From Bacteroidota bacterium (GTDB taxonomy: Bacteria > Bacteroidota > Bacteroidia > 2-12-FULL-35-15): a stretch of DNA of 64,000 bases. Shown in pieces: positions 51,703-59,838 of this stretch. Under the pieces are notes generated by a model. That model ran no database searches. It worked only from the letters and a program-made list of their open reading frames with translations, and had not been told where the DNA came from. Position 1 is the stretch's first letter; the number at the start of each line of letters is the position of its first letter. A program made the position numbers and the translations under genes. The stretch spans positions 124,001-188,000 of the forward strand of contig CANJYB010000001.1 in NCBI GenBank assembly GCA_947479085.1. Direction: 5' to 3'.

Positions 51703-52062
51703 GGAAGAGTGTATTGAGTACAGTGTATGAAGTACAAAGTACGAAATGCAAACCTTTCCTTTTACTCCGCACTTCCGGATGTGGCTCCCCTCCCCTTATT
51801 TCAAGGGGAGGGGCCGGGGGAGAGGTCTTGAAAAATTCAAACTCAGAAAAAAAATTGAAACACATAGGAGCATAGAAAAAAGGAGGACAATAGTCCACAA
51901 GTGGATACACATAAGCCAGCTATGTGTAAAACGCAGTTTTCTATCCCTGTCTTTTTTGGGAAATTATACTATGTAACTATGTGGTTAAATTTTTAATCCC
52001 GAATGAGTCGGGACTTCGCAAAAACTCAGCAACTAAAATCTAATATCTAAAACCTAAAAAAA
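51703..52062. repeat. Cassette-2 intergenic repeats
   Basis: Gene-free 360 bases. Starts GTAAGGAAGAGTGTATTGAGTA, then the CACTTCCGGATGTGGC and CCCCTCCCCTT/AAGGGGAGGGG elements (51768-51835), all in the order seen after gene B in cassette 1. A CCCGAATGAGTCGGGACTTC repeat near 52000 resembles the one inserted in the cassette-1 gene C. Confidence 0.8.
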
Positions 52063-52458
52063 ATGAAAACCATCACACAACAATTATCAACCTTTTTACC
52101 TTTCGGTGAATTGGTAAACAAGGCAAGGCATTTTTTCCGTTCGTTATGGCAGCCGGAAAAAGCAGCAGAACAAATACAACCTTTACAAATACAGCCTGTA
52201 AAAAGGCAAAGGCCAACAGGACCAAAACGAAATTACAAACAGCTGACAAACCCAAGGCTGATGGAATTTGCTGAAGGCATAATTGACAGGATTTGGCAAA
52301 ACGAGGAGTTTGAAACAGTACAAAAGGAAGTGCTGTACCTTACTGCCTATCTTCGTGCATGCAAAATTTCGCACCGGCAACTACCTCCGGCCATACACCT
52401 TACAGAACAAAAGGAAAACAGGATACAAATTATCAGGCAACTGGATGAAATAGCCTAA
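52063..52458 (+). CDS. MKTITQQLS-family protein (cassette 2, gene C), shortened by a stop
   Basis: A 131-aa paralogue of 9047-9553: MKTITQQLSTFLPFGELVN, a Gln/Lys/Pro-rich linker, and the conserved helix LMEFAEGIIDRIWQNEEFE. The frame stops at QLDEIA-TAA, but the codons after it continue LLKQKAEETNNKGLMVNAGF, aligning with VKRRA...INAGF of the paralogue. So a single nonsense change has removed the last ~22 residues, or readthrough occurs. Function unknown. Confidence 0.65.
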   Translation: MKTITQQLSTFLPFGELVNKARHFFRSLWQPEKAAEQIQPLQIQPVKRQRPTGPKRNYKQLTNPRLMEFAEGIIDRIWQNEEFETVQKEVLYLTAYLRACKISHRQLPPAIHLTEQKENRIQIIRQLDEIA

Positions 52459-52590
52459 CTTTTAAAACAAAAAGCAGAAGAAACCAACAATAAGGGACTA
52501 ATGGTTAATGCAGGGTTTTATTCTTGAATTTAGAGGCAATCCTATATCTGCATTTGATTTAGCCAAACTGTTTAAAATAGAAAAATGTTA

Positions 52591-52615
52591 AAAAATGCCC
52601 GAAATGGGCATTTTT
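52591..52615. terminator. Intrinsic terminator after cassette 2
   Basis: Stem AAAAATGCCC / GGGCATTTTT with a 5-base loop and T-run; ends cassette 2 transcription on the plus strand. Confidence 0.85.
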
Positions 52616-53418
52616 GGAGAAAATTCTCTCATTTTTATTATTTTTTTTATACTTATTTTCTGCCCGTTTTTTTTCAAAAAGTAAACCATTATACATTTTA
52701 GAGATTCCTCTTCTCCTAGCGAATCGGAAGGAAAGGTCTAAGGGAGGTAATAGGGGAAGGGCGGCTGCTAATAAATAATTCTGTCATTCCGAGCGAAGAG
52801 AGGAATCTGAATTTTCTTCTGAAAGGGTTATAAATTAAGAGGATGCGCAAGGACTATTTTCAACTCTATCACTAACTGATAGAGTTGTATGATTTATTTC
52901 CCCTTATATTGACCTTTTTGTTAAAATATCCTTGATGGGTGCTTTTGGTTTTTTTTTTGTTTTTCCATTTGGGCCTCTATCCTTTATCTGAAAAAGGATT
53001 CCGGGGACATGGTGTAAAAAAAGAGAAAAAAAATGCCCCCGAAGATACACCCGAAAAAGTTTGATCATTAATTTTTTTATGCTACAAAAAGTGTTTTGAG
53101 AGAATTTTCTCTCACCATTATTTCCATTACGGGAAGTATATTCCTGCCGTTTTATATTTTGGCGGAATTTTCCGCCATTACTATTTTTGTCTGGTGTTTA
53201 AATTCTGCCTCCCTAAAAATCAGTTTATCCTTTAAAAAGGAATTATTATTTCCCCTGCGGCCCTCTGCGTAAATTCTCCGCACCCCTCAGCGGTTGAAAA
53301 ACTTTTTCTCCACCCCATTCTCCAAAAAATTGCGATATTTAACCTCTGAAAAAATAATGAATCGGCAATCCGACAGCGGACAACCGACAACCAACATCAG
53401 GCTAAAACAATTAAAATT
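52616..53418. other. Gene-free, hairpin-rich stretch
   Basis: No gene seen in 800 bases. Contents: GAGAAAATTCTC hairpin (52617-52629); an inverted pair AGATTCCTCT (about 52703) and GTCATTCCGAGCGAAGAGAGG (about 52783) of a dispersed element; CAACTCTATCA/TGATAGAGTTG (52861-52887); three consecutive hairpins GAGAGAATTTTCTCTC, CGGGAAGTATATTCC(TG)CCG and TGGCGGAATTTTCCGCCA (53098-53184) about 30 bases apart; and a CTCTGCGTAAATTCTCCGC-type dispersed repeat near 53260-53300. Confidence 0.7.
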
Positions 53419-53937
53419 ATGGACAGCTTATTTGATTTATTAAAATTAATTCTTCCGGCAGGGATTGTATTCCTTACCACTTATTATTTAATTAAAAGTT
53501 TCCTGGACAAGGAAAAAGCCAACAAAGCTATCGACCTGAAACTGGCCAACCAGGCTGTTATAACTCCCATCCGCCTGCAGGCTTACGAACGGGTGGTTTT
53601 GTTTCTGGAACGCATTAACCCGAACAGCATTGTGATGCGCATCGGCAAAACAGGAAGTGCTTCCACTTTTCAGGGCGAACTGCTGAAAACCATCCGCAGC
53701 GAGTTCGAACATAACCTGTCGCAACAGATTTACATGAGCACCCGGGCATGGGATGCAGCTGTTAAGGCCAAGGAAGAAACCATTAAGATTATCAATGTGG
53801 CCGGCACCCGGGTAGGTTCGGATGCAAGCGCAATGGAACTGGCACAGGCAGTGCTTGCCGTGACTTCGCAACTGAACGAGTTGCCCACCAAAGTAGCAGT
53901 GGAAATTCTGAAAAAGGAAATAGGGAAGGAGTTTTAA
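53419..53937 (+). CDS. Membrane-anchored conserved protein (DUF7935 type)
   Basis: A 172-aa protein with one N-terminal TM helix (LLKLILPAGIVFLTTYYLIK) and a cytoplasmic helical domain: PIRLQAYERVVLFLERINP, IRSEFEHNLSQQIYMSTRAW, AKEETIKIINVAG. This order is typical of a conserved Bacteroidota family of unknown function. More GC-rich than its flanks, consistent with a core gene set in repeat-rich DNA. Confidence 0.82.
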   Translation: MDSLFDLLKLILPAGIVFLTTYYLIKSFLDKEKANKAIDLKLANQAVITPIRLQAYERVVLFLERINPNSIVMRIGKTGSASTFQGELLKTIRSEFEHNLSQQIYMSTRAWDAAVKAKEETIKIINVAGTRVGSDASAMELAQAVLAVTSQLNELPTKVAVEILKKEIGKEF

Positions 53938-54026
53938 GGGGTACTACGAATGGCGAGGTACTACGAATTACGAATAAGGGCGAATAACGAAATGCTACGA
54001 ATTACGAATAAGAGCGAATAAAGAAA

Positions 54027-54598
54027 TACTACGAATTACGAATAAAGGCTAATTACGAATTAGGACGAACAAGAATTAAGAAGAATCAGATGTCGGAATT
54101 AAAAAGAACTGATATTATATACCCGGAATTAAGTTTTAAATTGATGGGTATCTTATTCAATGTTCATAATGAAATGGGACATGGTTTTTTGGAAAGATAT
54201 TATCAAAAGGCAATTGCTGCCGAACTTGAAAAAAATAATATTAGTTTTAAAGAACAGGTAAAATTAGATTTGGTGATTGGAGAGAAGATAATCGCTTCCG
54301 GAATTGCAGATTTTATTATTGAAGAGAAAATCATTTTGGAAATAAAACAAGGAAATACATTTTTAAAAACAAATATAGACCAGGTGAATAGTTATCTGAA
54401 AATGTCAAAACTCCAACTTGGAATATTGATTAATTTTACTTCAAGAGGCTTATTGTATAAACGAATTTTAAATATTAAATAAATACTACGAATAACTAAT
54501 AGAAAGGATTAATAATTACAAAAAAGTGCGAGGAATTTCGAATTCGGGAAAATAAATATAGGTATTCGTATTTCGTATTTTATTCGTAATTCGTAGTA
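54027..54598. mobile_element. 20-bp inverted repeats flanking the GxxExxY gene
   Basis: TACTACGAATTACGAATAAA at 54027-54046 is the exact inverse of 54579-54598. Further partial copies lie at 53942-54020 and around 54485. The gene for the GxxExxY protein is the only gene between them. This could be a small mobile cassette or chance placement among ATTCGTAATTCG repeats, which are common in the window. Confidence 0.45.
54090..54482 (+). CDS. GxxExxY protein (PD-(D/E)XK-like fold)
   Basis: A 130-aa protein with the defining motif in GHGFLERYYQKA (G-x-x-E-x-x-Y, about residues 33-39), a V-x-L-D-L-V-I strand, ADFIIEEKIILEIKQ (D...E-x-K nuclease-like core) and TNIDQVNSYLKMSKLQLGIL followed by INF. 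Family members are found in multiple copies in some genomes, often among repeats; function unproven. Flanked by the inverted repeats 54027/54598. Confidence 0.9.
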   Translation: MSELKRTDIIYPELSFKLMGILFNVHNEMGHGFLERYYQKAIAAELEKNNISFKEQVKLDLVIGEKIIASGIADFIIEEKIILEIKQGNTFLKTNIDQVNSYLKMSKLQLGILINFTSRGLLYKRILNIK

Positions 54599-54618
54599 TA
54601 CCACACATTAAAATAAAT

Positions 54619-56184
54619 ATGGAAGAGAAAGAAAGAAAAGAAAAGTTTTGTACCGATTCAGGGATTGAAATAAAAAGGGTTTATAATAAGTTAAGCATGG
54701 CGGACGAACAGCCTGGTGAATTTCCGTTTACCCGTGGTGTGCAGGAAACCATGTACCGTAGCAAGTTATGGACCATGCGTCAGTATGCAGGATTTTCTAC
54801 TGCTGAAGAATCGAACAAACGATACCATTATTTGCTGAACCAGGGAACAACAGGTTTATCTGTGGCATTTGATTTACCTACCCAGATAGGATATGATTCC
54901 GACCATGAATTTGCAGATGGGGAAGTAGGAAAGGCAGGTGTAGCCATCGATTCGTTAAGAGATATGGAAATATTGTTTGATGGCATAAAGCTGGAAAATA
55001 TTACCACTTCCATGACCATTAATTCCACTGCATCCATATTGCTTGCCATGTATATTGCCCTGGCAAAAAAACAAGGGGCCGATTTAAAAAAGATTTCCGG
55101 AACCATACAAAATGATATTTTAAAAGAATACGCTGCCCGGGGAACCTATATCTATCCTCCAAAGCAGAGCATGCGCATCATTACCGATATATTTGAATAT
55201 TGCAGTAAGGAAGTGCCCAAGTGGAACACCATTTCCATTTCCGGTTACCATATCCGAGAAGCCGGTTCCACAGCCGTGCAGGAACTGGCATTTACACTGG
55301 CCAATGGCAAAGCCTACCTGAAAGCTGCTATTGAAAAAGGATTGGACATCAATGTATTTGCCAAACGACTTTCGTTTTTCTTTAATGCACATAATAATTT
55401 GTTTGAAGAAGTAGCCAAGTTCAGAGCCGCAAGACGCATGTGGGCAACTATTACAAAAGAACTGGGTGCTACTGATTCAAGGGCACAGATGTTACGTTTT
55501 CATACACAAACAGGAGGTTCAACCTTAACAGCACAGCAGCCGCAAAACAATATTCCGCGTGTTACCATACAGGCTTTATCGGCAGTACTGGGCGGAACTC
55601 AAAGTCTACATACCAACGGGTACGATGAGGCAATAGCTTTACCAACCGAAGAAGCAGCAAGAATAGCATTGCGCACCCAGCAAATAATAGCTTACGAAAG
55701 TGGTGTGGCAGAAACGGTGGACCCGCTTGCAGGTTCTTATTTTGTGGAAGCATTGACCAACGAGGTGGAAGCCGCTGCCTGGGAATACATTCATAAAATA
55801 GATGCCATGGGAGGTTCGGTGGCCGCCATAGAGCAGGGGTATTTACAGAATGAAATTGCTGCTTCTGCTTATAAATACCAGAACGAAATTCAATCGGGAG
55901 AAAAAATAATAGTGGGGGTAAATAAATTTACGGTGGAAGAAAAACCAATGCAGAATGTGTTTTCCATTGATGATGCCATCCGGCAGTTGCAGAAAGACAA
56001 GATAAATAAAGTGAAAGCCGACCGCGATAATGAAAAGGTGAAAGTACTATTAAAAACACTGGAAGAAAATGCAAAAGGAACGGTAAACCTGATGCCAACT
56101 ATACTGGAAGCTGCTGAAAACTATGCCACGCTGGGAGAAATGGCCGATGTGATGCGGGGAGTTTTTGGGGAGTTTGTGGGGTGA
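54619..56184 (+). CDS. Methylmalonyl-CoA mutase-type catalytic subunit
   Basis: A 521-aa B12-dependent acyl-CoA mutase TIM barrel without the C-terminal cobalamin-binding domain. [20 protein letters not shown] then [59 protein letters not shown] and [20 protein letters not shown] are typical. The Tyr in RQYAGF and Arg in SMRIITDIF suggest methylmalonyl rather than isobutyryl specificity (family knowledge, by eye). The B12-binding subunit must be encoded elsewhere; the next gene is unrelated. Confidence 0.88.
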   Translation: MEEKERKEKFCTDSGIEIKRVYNKLSMADEQPGEFPFTRGVQETMYRSKLWTMRQYAGFSTAEESNKRYHYLLNQGTTGLSVAFDLPTQIGYDSDHEFADGEVGKAGVAIDSLRDMEILFDGIKLENITTSMTINSTASILLAMYIALAKKQGADLKKISGTIQNDILKEYAARGTYIYPPKQSMRIITDIFEYCSKEVPKWNTISISGYHIREAGSTAVQELAFTLANGKAYLKAAIEKGLDINVFAKRLSFFFNAHNNLFEEVAKFRAARRMWATITKELGATDSRAQMLRFHTQTGGSTLTAQQPQNNIPRVTIQALSAVLGGTQSLHTNGYDEAIALPTEEAARIALRTQQIIAYESGVAETVDPLAGSYFVEALTNEVEAAAWEYIHKIDAMGGSVAAIEQGYLQNEIAASAYKYQNEIQSGEKIIVGVNKFTVEEKPMQNVFSIDDAIRQLQKDKINKVKADRDNEKVKVLLKTLEENAKGTVNLMPTILEAAENYATLGEMADVMRGVFGEFVG

Positions 56185-56276
56185 AAAGTGTTGAAATCTT
56201 TGTTGAAACCTTTTTTGTTTTCTAACCGTATAAAAGTGTATAATTAGCTTACTTTGAACCTTAAATAAAATTTACA

Positions 56277-59200
56277 ATGAAATTAAAAAATACAACTCCA
56301 ATTAGAAAATTTCATAACCTTATTTTTACTTTTGTATTAATTACCTACTTTCACAATGTTTCTAATGCTGTTACTAATACCGCAACTGTTGCGGGAGCTT
56401 GGGAAACACCCGGTAACTGGTCTTTAGCCCATGCCCCTCTTGCTACTGAAGATGTTGTGGTTCCTTTAGTAATGACTGTAAATGCCAATGATGTTTGTTT
56501 AAGTCTGACGATAAATGGAGGTTCGAGTGTAACAATAACAGGAGCATTTTCTTTAAGTATTGCGGGTAATTTTGCAAACGCAGGAACATTTACAGGAGCA
56601 GTTGGTTCCACCCTTGTGTTTAATGCTGCCACCAATTCCACCGTTACCGGAGCAGGCTCGTTTACTGTTAAAAATATTACCCTGAACATGGGCTCGAAAA
56701 CTACAATTCTGGATGTTCAATCTTCAAACTTTATAACAGGAATTAATACCGGGAATGTATTTAATTTCACGCTAACTCAAGGTACCTGGAAACAGAATAA
56801 TACAGGCACGTTAACAGATTGTCATAACAACGGTGCTGTTGGTGCCCTTACCATTCCTTTTGCAGTTGTTATTGAAGCAGATGCAGGAACAATGAATCTT
56901 TGTAAATTCGGAACAGCAGGTAATGTTCTTTTGTCCGGGAAGTTATTTGCCAATGGGGGTGCAATTACTGTTTTAATTGGACAGGCAATCAATGCAGGAA
57001 TAGATTTTAAATATAAAGTTAACGGAGGTACACCGCAGTTATACGTTGCAAGCGGCTCGGTAGATTGTGGTGCCGGATTTAATGCAAATGCAGGGACTGA
57101 TTTTATCGATTTTAATATGACCGGAGGATTTATTCACGTTTGTGATAATGGACCAACAGCAGGAAATTCATTCGTGCTTCAAAACGTGGTGGGAGGTTCA
57201 ACCGTAATGACCGCAGGGTTGATAGCCATTGAAGATGCTTGTACAGGAGCTTTCACTGATTGTGATTTTGGTGGACCTAATGTTTCTCCTTTTTCTGTTA
57301 CAGGAGGAACACTGGAACTTGGCTTTGCGGGAACTGTTGCAGGAGCAACTTTTTATGGTCTTCAATATTATACAGCCACCAATTATCCTCATATTATTTA
57401 CAATGGAGGTGTTTCCAAAAACATTGGTGCATGGAACAGTGACGGCCAGAATTTTAATTGTTTGAGTTTAGACATTGCTCCCCTTATGGTATTCGATCTT
57501 ACCGGTGCCACACCTGACCCTTTACTTACTTTTTTAACCAGTAATGGCAGTTTTGCTTTATCCATTTCGGGTACTTTTAATCTCGGAACAAGTAATATTG
57601 TTTTTAAGGGGAACGCCAACCAATTGATTACAGGAACATCAGCAAGTTATACCTTTAATGATATGACAGTGAACATGACTGCCGGTTTCACCACTTCAAC
57701 AGGAGGTGCTATTACAGCTTTAACGGTTAAAAATTTTACTGAAACGCAAGGAAACTGGACTCCGCCAGCCAACTTTAATGTATCAGGAAACTGGACACAT
57801 GATAATGGAACTTTTACCCCTGGGGTAAATACCGTAACCTTTAACGGGACAGGAGCTCAACAGATTAATGGTACCGGGATTTCTGAAACTTTTTATAATG
57901 TGATTGTTAATAAAGGGAACACACTGAACACGGGTGGCAGCAAGCAAACAATAACAACAAATGATTTGACTGAAACAGCGGGTAGCATCAATTTTTCAAC
58001 GTTACTGGCACCTTCCACACTTAATATAAACGGAAATTATTTATTAACTGCGGGTACTTTTACCGCTCCCGTTTCTACCAATATTAATGGAAACTGGACA
58101 AAGAATGGTGGAACATTTACTCCCGGCACCAATACAGTTACTTTCACAGGAACTGCCACGCAATTAATTAACGGTTCGCAGGCTACTGCATTTTATAATT
58201 TAGCAATGAACAATGCATTAGGCAGTGCAGGTGGCGTTACTCTTAGTGTTGCGCCTGCAGCATCCACAAATGTTTCCAATTCGCTTACCTTAACCTCCGG
58301 ATTAATAACTACTGATGCCACCAACATTTTGTGGATGCTAAATGGTTCTTCCTCCTCAATTGGAAGTGCATCGAGTTATATTAATGGTCCGATGAATTGC
58401 GATATGGGAGTTAATGCAACTAATAGGGTATTAAATTTTCCAATTGGGAAAATACCTGACTGGAGACCTGCCGTAGTAACAGCAAGACATTCGGTTAATA
58501 CAACTTTTACCTATAACGCAGAAATGTTTATTTCCTCTGCAATGGCTTTAGGATGGACCATGCCGGTTACTGTAGACACTGTTTCATTTGTAAGGTATTG
58601 GGACATTAAAAGGTACTCGGCATATCCGGCTACCCAATCCAACAGTAACATCAGTGGTAATCAGACCATGCAATTATACTTTGGTTTGGGGGATGGAGTA
58701 AGAGATGGGTCCCAACTTACTGTTGTTAAAAACACAACCGCTGCTCCAACCACCTGGTTTGACATCGGAGGAGCAGGTGCCCCGCCTTTCGCAGGGGGAG
58801 TGGATTTGGTAGGGAGCGTCACTTCCACTTCTGCACCAACAGCATTCACCGGTTTTAGTCGTTTTACTCTTGGGAGTTTGTTACTGGGATGGAATCCTTT
58901 ACCAATAGAACTATTAACCTTCGATGCTCAACCCTGCAATTCAAATGTGTGTTTAAACTGGTCTACCGCCTCAGAAATCAATAATGATTATTTTAGCATT
59001 GAAAAAACAAAAGATGGTAACCAGTTTAGTTTTGTAGCGAAAGTAAATGGAGCAGGAAACAGTACTACCTTAAATAATTATTCAACAAAGGATTATTTTC
59101 CATATGACGGAGTTTCCTATTATCGCTTAAAACAAACAGATTATAACGGTGCTTTTACCTATTCTGCCTTAAAAGAAGTAAACTTTAATGCATCCTCAGC

Positions 59201-59459
59201 TTTTGATTGGAATGTTTACCCGAATCCGGGGAATGGTGAAAATATTGCTTTGGAAATAAATACTGAAAACGGAAAAGAAATAGCCGTTGATATGTTTGAT
59301 GCAGAAGGGAAGAAAATTGTTTCAGAATTTATTGTTGCAAAACAAAAAGGTAAAAACAGTTTTTCTATTATTCCGAACGAAAAATTAGCAGCAGGACTTT
59401 ACTTTATTACCGCTACTTTGGATGAAAACAGGTACTCTAAAAAGATAATGATAAGATAG
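56277..59459 (+). CDS. Large secreted beta-repeat protein with T9SS sorting domain
   Basis: A 1060-aa surface protein. After a signal segment (about 1-34, NLIFTFVLITYFHNVSNA), it shows G8/beta-helix-like repeats, best seen in GNWTHDNGTFTPGVNTVTFN and GNWTKNGGTFTPGTNTVTFT, each followed by an INGT/INGS...FYN segment. The C-terminal ~200 residues (LPIELLTFDAQPCNSNVCLN, EKTKDGNQFSFVAKVNGAGN, then VYPNPGNGENIALEI) form a stalk plus type A sorting domain. Likely an adhesin or matrix protein; no catalytic motif seen. The same C-terminal block is found in 59839-62211. Confidence 0.88.
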   Translation: MKLKNTTPIRKFHNLIFTFVLITYFHNVSNAVTNTATVAGAWETPGNWSLAHAPLATEDVVVPLVMTVNANDVCLSLTINGGSSVTITGAFSLSIAGNFANAGTFTGAVGSTLVFNAATNSTVTGAGSFTVKNITLNMGSKTTILDVQSSNFITGINTGNVFNFTLTQGTWKQNNTGTLTDCHNNGAVGALTIPFAVVIEADAGTMNLCKFGTAGNVLLSGKLFANGGAITVLIGQAINAGIDFKYKVNGGTPQLYVASGSVDCGAGFNANAGTDFIDFNMTGGFIHVCDNGPTAGNSFVLQNVVGGSTVMTAGLIAIEDACTGAFTDCDFGGPNVSPFSVTGGTLELGFAGTVAGATFYGLQYYTATNYPHIIYNGGVSKNIGAWNSDGQNFNCLSLDIAPLMVFDLTGATPDPLLTFLTSNGSFALSISGTFNLGTSNIVFKGNANQLITGTSASYTFNDMTVNMTAGFTTSTGGAITALTVKNFTETQGNWTPPANFNVSGNWTHDNGTFTPGVNTVTFNGTGAQQINGTGISETFYNVIVNKGNTLNTGGSKQTITTNDLTETAGSINFSTLLAPSTLNINGNYLLTAGTFTAPVSTNINGNWTKNGGTFTPGTNTVTFTGTATQLINGSQATAFYNLAMNNALGSAGGVTLSVAPAASTNVSNSLTLTSGLITTDATNILWMLNGSSSSIGSASSYINGPMNCDMGVNATNRVLNFPIGKIPDWRPAVVTARHSVNTTFTYNAEMFISSAMALGWTMPVTVDTVSFVRYWDIKRYSAYPATQSNSNISGNQTMQLYFGLGDGVRDGSQLTVVKNTTAAPTTWFDIGGAGAPPFAGGVDLVGSVTSTSAPTAFTGFSRFTLGSLLLGWNPLPIELLTFDAQPCNSNVCLNWSTASEINNDYFSIEKTKDGNQFSFVAKVNGAGNSTTLNNYSTKDYFPYDGVSYYRLKQTDYNGAFTYSALKEVNFNASSAFDWNVYPNPGNGENIALEINTENGKEIAVDMFDAEGKKIVSEFIVAKQKGKNSFSIIPNEKLAAGLYFITATLDENRYSKKIMIR

Positions 59460-59838
59460 TTTTTTACTGTTTTTCTAATTCCATAATTAAATAGCATTTT
59501 TCGTCCGAGAGGCTTCTTTCAGGCTTATTTCTTATTTCTTTCCTCTAACGCTATTATTGTTAAAGCAATAGCCGTTAAATAATATTCTGCATTTCATTAC
59601 TTAGGAATAAACTATTTTCAATATATTTACAAAAATCAGAATTTTAATCACTTAGAAAGATTATTAAAACCAAGAGGTATGAATAGATTTATTATTTTCA
59701 AAATGTCTTCTTTAACTTTTGTTATTTTAAGCTTTACTTTTTGTTTTAGAAATAAAGACAAAAAATGCAACCCTTTTGCTCATATTTTCGTCTAATAGAT
59801 ATGAGAAGATGTGTTTTTAACCTTTAATACCTTTACCA
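59460..59838. other. Intergenic region between two T9SS cargo genes
   Basis: 379 AT-rich bases with no repeat. It contains a possible tiny reading frame (59679-59795). TACCTTTA just before the next ATG is one base off a -7 element. Confidence 0.5.
59679..59795 (+). CDS. Possible 38-aa lipoprotein-like peptide
   Basis: MNRFIIFKMSSLTFVILSFT then FC and RNKDKKCNPFAHIFV: a hydrophobic segment ending in a Cys like a lipobox. Very short and without other support; may be chance. Confidence 0.22.
   Translation: MNRFIIFKMSSLTFVILSFTFCFRNKDKKCNPFAHIFV

Noticed and set aside
52861-52887. Resemblance to a TetR operator (ACTCTATCA...TGATAGAGT)
   Set aside because: The arms match but the centre is 5 bases instead of 1, and no TetR-type regulator or efflux gene is nearby; more likely a hairpin repeat.
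53940-54060. ATTACGAATAA-type repeats as replication iterons
   Set aside because: Same simple repeat occurs at many unrelated sites in the window, with no replication initiator gene nearby.
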